From positions 119,761,429-119,825,428 of the forward strand of contig CM045770.1 in NCBI GenBank assembly GCA_025200525.1: DNA of 64,000 nt. The letters run 5' to 3'. Both the position numbers and the translations under genes were made by a program. Positions within the stretch are counted from its first letter, which is position 1; every line of letters begins with the position of its first letter. Positions 60,131-64,000 of this stretch are shown piece by piece. The stretch is from Camellia lanceoleosa. Its lineage: Eukaryota > Streptophyta > Magnoliopsida > Ericales > Theaceae. The notes beneath the pieces were generated by a model. That model was not told the origin of the DNA and ran no database searches. It saw only the letters and a list, made by a program, of their open reading frames with translations.

Positions 60131-62726
60131 TAGGGTTCAGACTTTTTTTTTTTTTTTTTCCTGTGTTTGTAGTCCTCTTATTTTACATATAATAAAGAAT
60201 TACCTAGATTTTTAATATATATATATATTTTTTATTTAAAAAAATGTTTAGAAGGGAGGCTAACCTATTCTAAGATTTGGAAAAACGTTATGTAATATCG
60301 TCCATCAATAAAAAATTGTCGACAACAAAACTCGAATCTAAGTTAAATGGACGAAGGAAACTAGCCTTCCAAGTGAACCAGCCCTTATAGGCTAGATTTT
60401 TAATCATTAGTTCATTTTTAGATTTTGTTTAAATCATAAATTTAAAAAAAAATAAAAATAAAAGAGAAATAAAAAAAATTAACATATAAATCCATGATCC
60501 AAATATTACGTTAAAGTTGAAACCTATGAGTCATAAAAAAAAAATGAGTATGTGTGATAGAAATTAAATTGATGGAATATAGGGTCTATAAGTGAAATGA
60601 ATTTGAACCATTTACTCTTATTTTTAGGTAAATTCTGAGTAGATAATTCTAAATTTATAATCTTATTGAAAAGTCATAAGTCCCAAATTATATAATCCTA
60701 TAATCTTACTAAACCATTTTGTTTTGTTTTGTTTTTTTGTTTGTTTGTTTGTTTGTTTGTTATATTTGAAAAATTTTGCGTATACTAAACGTTATATTTG
60801 ATTTTTTTTTTCCAAAATAATAAATAATATATATATATATATATATTATGTAATTGGCAATGTTGTCAACTAAGGAGAGGTAAATAAAACAGTGTTAAGG
60901 TGTTTGTTCGGTTTCTTTGGTTGATTAGTCACCAATTCTAGGGTGCTAGCAAATGATAGGATGAATTTTTTGGTATTAATTTAGTTGGGATAATTTAGCT
61001 CATCGTAAGACTTTTGTACTTGTCTCTCTTTATTGATGTATTTTATTTTATACCTTCTACTCTATTCTTACTTAATAAAATCTTTTTCTTGCGGTTAAAA
61101 AATAAAAAAATAAAAAAAGAGTGAAAGAAAGAAAGAAAGGAAGTAAAACAGTTATTCTGTTTATGCATAAATCAATTTTACAAAACCCTTTCACATGGGT
61201 GTGTCCGGTTATGTGAACAATTTTCATGTTCTTAGATTTTTTGTAAGTGAAAATACTAATGTTTAAATTTTAAATTTAAATAGTAATTTGAAAGAGAGAG
61301 GAAAAAAATGTAAAAAATTAAATATATATATATTTCATTTATACTTCTCTCACAAATTTTTTTTTTTTCCTTTCCAAATCATTAACTAACTCCATGATCC
61401 ACATTTTGATGCTTCTGCAGAAAAATAGAATTCTAATGGCAAGATTGGTTAACAATGTCTGAAACAATTTTTCTGATTGGTACTAAAGAGAAATATCATG
61501 CATGAACTACAAGGACTTCGAAAATTTGAGCAACATTATGGGAATGGAAAATCTTTTTGCAGAAAAGGTTAAAGTGAAAGGTAATTAACCGACACCATTC
61601 GGATTACACCAAACATAAATATTATTTTGTATGAGAATTTGCAAGAAATTATAGACATCCTTAGGTTTATGCCCTCATGTCTTTGGCTTTTTAGAACAAA
61701 AATGATGGAGCAAGATAACAGGGTGTGAAATAAAAATTTAATAATCTGTATTCACACTCATTTCAATGCAAAAAAAAAAAAAAAAAAAAGTTGGTTAAGA
61801 GGAAATCACTATTTAGCAACATTATCAGTCTTTCATTATTTATGTTCAGAATGTATTTGACTAGTTGACATAGTAAGCTTATCTCAAATAAGCTTTCAAA
61901 ATGCTAAACACAAGGTGAGTTTGGGTGGCTAATTATTGTGCATTTTTCTTTGGGTACAACTTCTTTATCTCTTTGTTCTATGAATCTAGTATGTTTTATG
62001 AATATAGTATATTTTTCAAGCTTAGTTTTAAAATATAACAAGTTTTAAAATGTATTCAGACTTCACTTGTCTACATAACGAGTTGATTTCGAATAAGTTT
62101 TTAACATACCGAACACAAGCCAAGCTCAAGCAGATTATTATTTTGCATTTTATTTGGAGTACAAATCATTTGTGTCCTCACTTGTGTAGACACTCTATTT
62201 TGACCAACTTAAAGATTTGGAGACTTTCTTTTGATCATCCGATGATGAAAATTGAAATGTGTTTTTCTATAAATTTCTCAACAACAATGTTGGGTTTAAG
62301 ATTTAATTAATAACCTTTCTCTTTCATACCTAAGGTTTCGAGCCAAGCATTTTTTGTTACGACAAACAGTAGTCTTGACACGAGTCACGGGTTTTCTAAT
62401 TTTTCCAATATATTAGGTGGTGATTCTAAAATCTGGTGACGTAGTCCATTTCTGGTAAAGCTTTTTGCAATAAAACAGATTTTCTATAAAAGTTGTCAAA
62501 TTTGGACTCTCATCTATTTTTCACATTGCATTCATGAGACTAGATCAAAGAAATCGATGGTCCAAACTATTGAACACATACGGGTACCCCTGAGCGATGT
62601 TACAACTTGTCTCAGGAGTATATTATGTTGTTTGAGTTTGACCTAAATACTTAAAGAATAAAAAAGTATATCCAAACTCGATTTGTTTACATAACGAGCT
62701 GATTTCGGACGAGTTTTTAACATGTT
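60131..62726. other. AT-rich intergenic sequence with diverged 130-bp repeat units (copy B)
   Basis: Counterpart of 25,441-28,048. The repeat units recur at about 61,850-61,970, 62,050-62,180 and from 62,667. No gene supported; the 86-codon frame at 62,050-62,310 is a chance frame in the repeat, as is its match in copy A. Confidence 0.45.
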
Positions 62727-63049
62727 TGATGAAAGAATAGCTCACACTCAGACCTAGCAACAACAGCCTAAACGGTTTAGAGCTCAGCAGCAGTTCAAAC
62801 AGACTTCATCATCCACATCCACGTGTGAGAAGCTGCAAGCTGAGTCCAGTGATATTATTCCATATCCATTATAATATCTGTTAGATATTATTGTAACAGA
62901 ATTAGTTGAGAAGTTAGTTAGAGTTAGTATGATTAGTTAGAGTTAACTCATCACAGCTAGTCTTGAGTAAAAGAGGTTAGGTTGTTGTATAAATACCAAG
63001 CATTCATTTGTAAAACAGTTAAGGGAAATAAGATCTCAAATCTTCTTTA

Positions 63050-63062
63050 TGGTATCAGAGCC
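63050..63062 (+). other. Primer-binding site, initiator Met-tRNA
   Basis: TGGTATCAGAGCC, as in copy A. Confidence 0.9.
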
Positions 63063-63094
63063 AATATTGCTCTCACGAGTTTGAAGGTCCATCA

Positions 63095-64000
63095 ATGGCG
63101 ACCTTACCTTATTCTCCTCAGCTTCCTTCAAATCTTTCGCTTCCATTCTTTTGTTACTGTTAAGCTTGATTCTTTTAATTTCATTGTTTGGAAAAATCAA
63201 TTTCACAACATTCTTAGAGCTACTGGTCTAGGCATGTTGTTTTTCATGAGCAAACCTTTCATTTCCTTGATTCCTCTATGCATGTTCCTTCACCTTCATT
63301 GTCTCAGTATCAGTCTTTCTTTTGGCCATCTTGTTCTCATTCCACACCAGCTATTCCTCATACTTCTCCATCAGCTGCACCAACTGTTTCTCTTACTTCT
63401 CAATCAGTTGCACCAGCACCAAATGTTTCTCCTACTTCTCCATCAACTGCTTCTTCTCCTTTATTCCATTCCTCTTCACCTGCTATTCTTATTGATTCTT
63501 TGGTTGTTGATCTTCAGTCCTATTCCCCTTCTTCTTTTTCTATTGCTCCTTATCTTAATCTTCATCCAATGGTTACTCGATCTAAAGCAGCTCATCATAC
63601 CTTGTTTGCTATTACTTCTACTGATTCTACTGATTCTGAACCATGTTTATATAAAGAGGCTGCTCTGTCTTCTACCTGGACCAAGGCTATACATGAGGAG
63701 TTTCCAACTCTTCAATCACAGTCCACTTGGACTTTGGTTCCTCTGCCTCTCACTAAACAGGCTATTGGATGTAAGTGGGTATTTCGTCTCAAACGTAATT
63801 CTGATGGTACAATTGCTCGCCATAAAGCTTGTCTTGTAGCCAAAGGACATCTTTAAGAAAAAGGTTTAGACTATCATAAGACATTCAGTCCCGTTGCTAA
63901 ACAATCCACAATTCACATTTTACTTTGCTTGGCACTTCATTACAGTTGGCCTATTAAACAACTTGACATCTCAAATGCATTCTTGCATAGTATCTTGGAT
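63095..64000 (+). pseudogene. copia gag-pol remnant (copy B)
   Basis: After a short broken gag start, the frame at 63,278-63,856 encodes the Ser/Pro-rich linker and the start of reverse transcriptase ([20 protein letters not shown]), stops at TAA, then continues in the same frame toward LDISNAFLHS at the window edge. The overlapping 285-codon Leu-rich frame (62,982-63,839) is out of frame with the copia protein and is not a gene. Confidence 0.85.

Larger units (their letters stand above)
45684..64000. repeat. Large duplicated segment, copy B
   Basis: Collinear with 11,219-29,314. It starts at the first base after the gap and is still matching at the last base of the window, so its real length is unknown. 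It differs by scattered substitutions, a 24-unit versus 9-unit TG array, absence of the 20,182-20,346 insert, presence of an extra MITE at 59,415-59,623, and a dense cluster of small differences in its first 500 bp. Confidence 0.95.
62727..64000 (+). mobile_element. Second Ty1/copia element, copy B, cut by the window end
   Basis: LTR 62,727-63,038, PBS 63,050-63,062, gag start ATG at 63,095, linker and N-terminal reverse transcriptase. It keeps a stretch of gag that copy A has lost (SFVTVKLDSFNFIVWKNQFH in frame around 63,145-63,205) and shares the same gag-to-linker deletion, so the deletion predates the duplication. The TAA inside RT is at the matching position (63,854-63,856). Confidence 0.85.

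Noticed and set aside
62982..63839. 285-codon Leu-rich open frame (and its 201-codon match at 28,548-29,153)
   Set aside because: It overlaps, in another frame, the copia linker and reverse transcriptase frame whose translation carries clear family motifs. The Leu richness comes from reading CTT/CTC-rich DNA out of frame.

Overview
This window is AT-rich, intron-containing, transposon-filled nuclear DNA from a flowering plant, most likely a eudicot. The evidence is a six-exon PIN auxin-efflux carrier gene, Ty1/copia elements with plant initiator-Met tRNA primer-binding sites, a Ty3/gypsy remnant, a tRNA-derived SINE and many small inverted-repeat elements with target-site duplications. The species cannot be named from the sequence. 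I found no tRNA, rRNA, CRISPR array or bacterial-type operon. The only cellular gene I can support is the PIN gene, which occurs twice.

Layout. 1-5,730: a direct duplication of an AT-rich segment, its two copies distinguished by a MULE-type foldback element (160-561, only in copy 1) and an 898-bp hAT-type element (4,622-5,519, only in copy 2). 6,081-7,847: a Stowaway-like MITE, a SINE and palindromic satellite-like DNA. 7,848-11,633: a decayed copia element sitting inside that palindromic repeat. 12,814-16,238: intact PIN gene (copy A), 600 codons by my splice model. 16,239-28,048: non-coding, with nested MITEs. 28,049-29,397: a 3'-truncated second copia element. 30,900-34,100: gypsy gag and LTR debris in two orientations. 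34,100-45,583: mostly unremarkable AT-rich sequence. 45,584-45,683: a 100-N assembly gap. 45,684-64,000: a second, near-identical copy of 11,219-29,314, including PIN copy B and the second copia element.

The central issue is the roughly 18-kb duplication. Copy B starts exactly at the gap, inside a retrotransposon, and is still matching copy A when the window ends. It may be a genuine tandem duplication of a PIN gene, or an unmerged allele or overlapping contig. Single-base coding differences between the two PIN copies are all synonymous except in one 70-bp patch, yet copy B carries four small frameshifting deletions, three of them in G/C runs. Each copy has one small insertion flanked by an 8-bp duplication that the other lacks, so the copies are at least different haplotypes or paralogues. 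No undescribed molecular system is evident; the notable signals concern duplication structure, assembly integrity and transposon archaeology.
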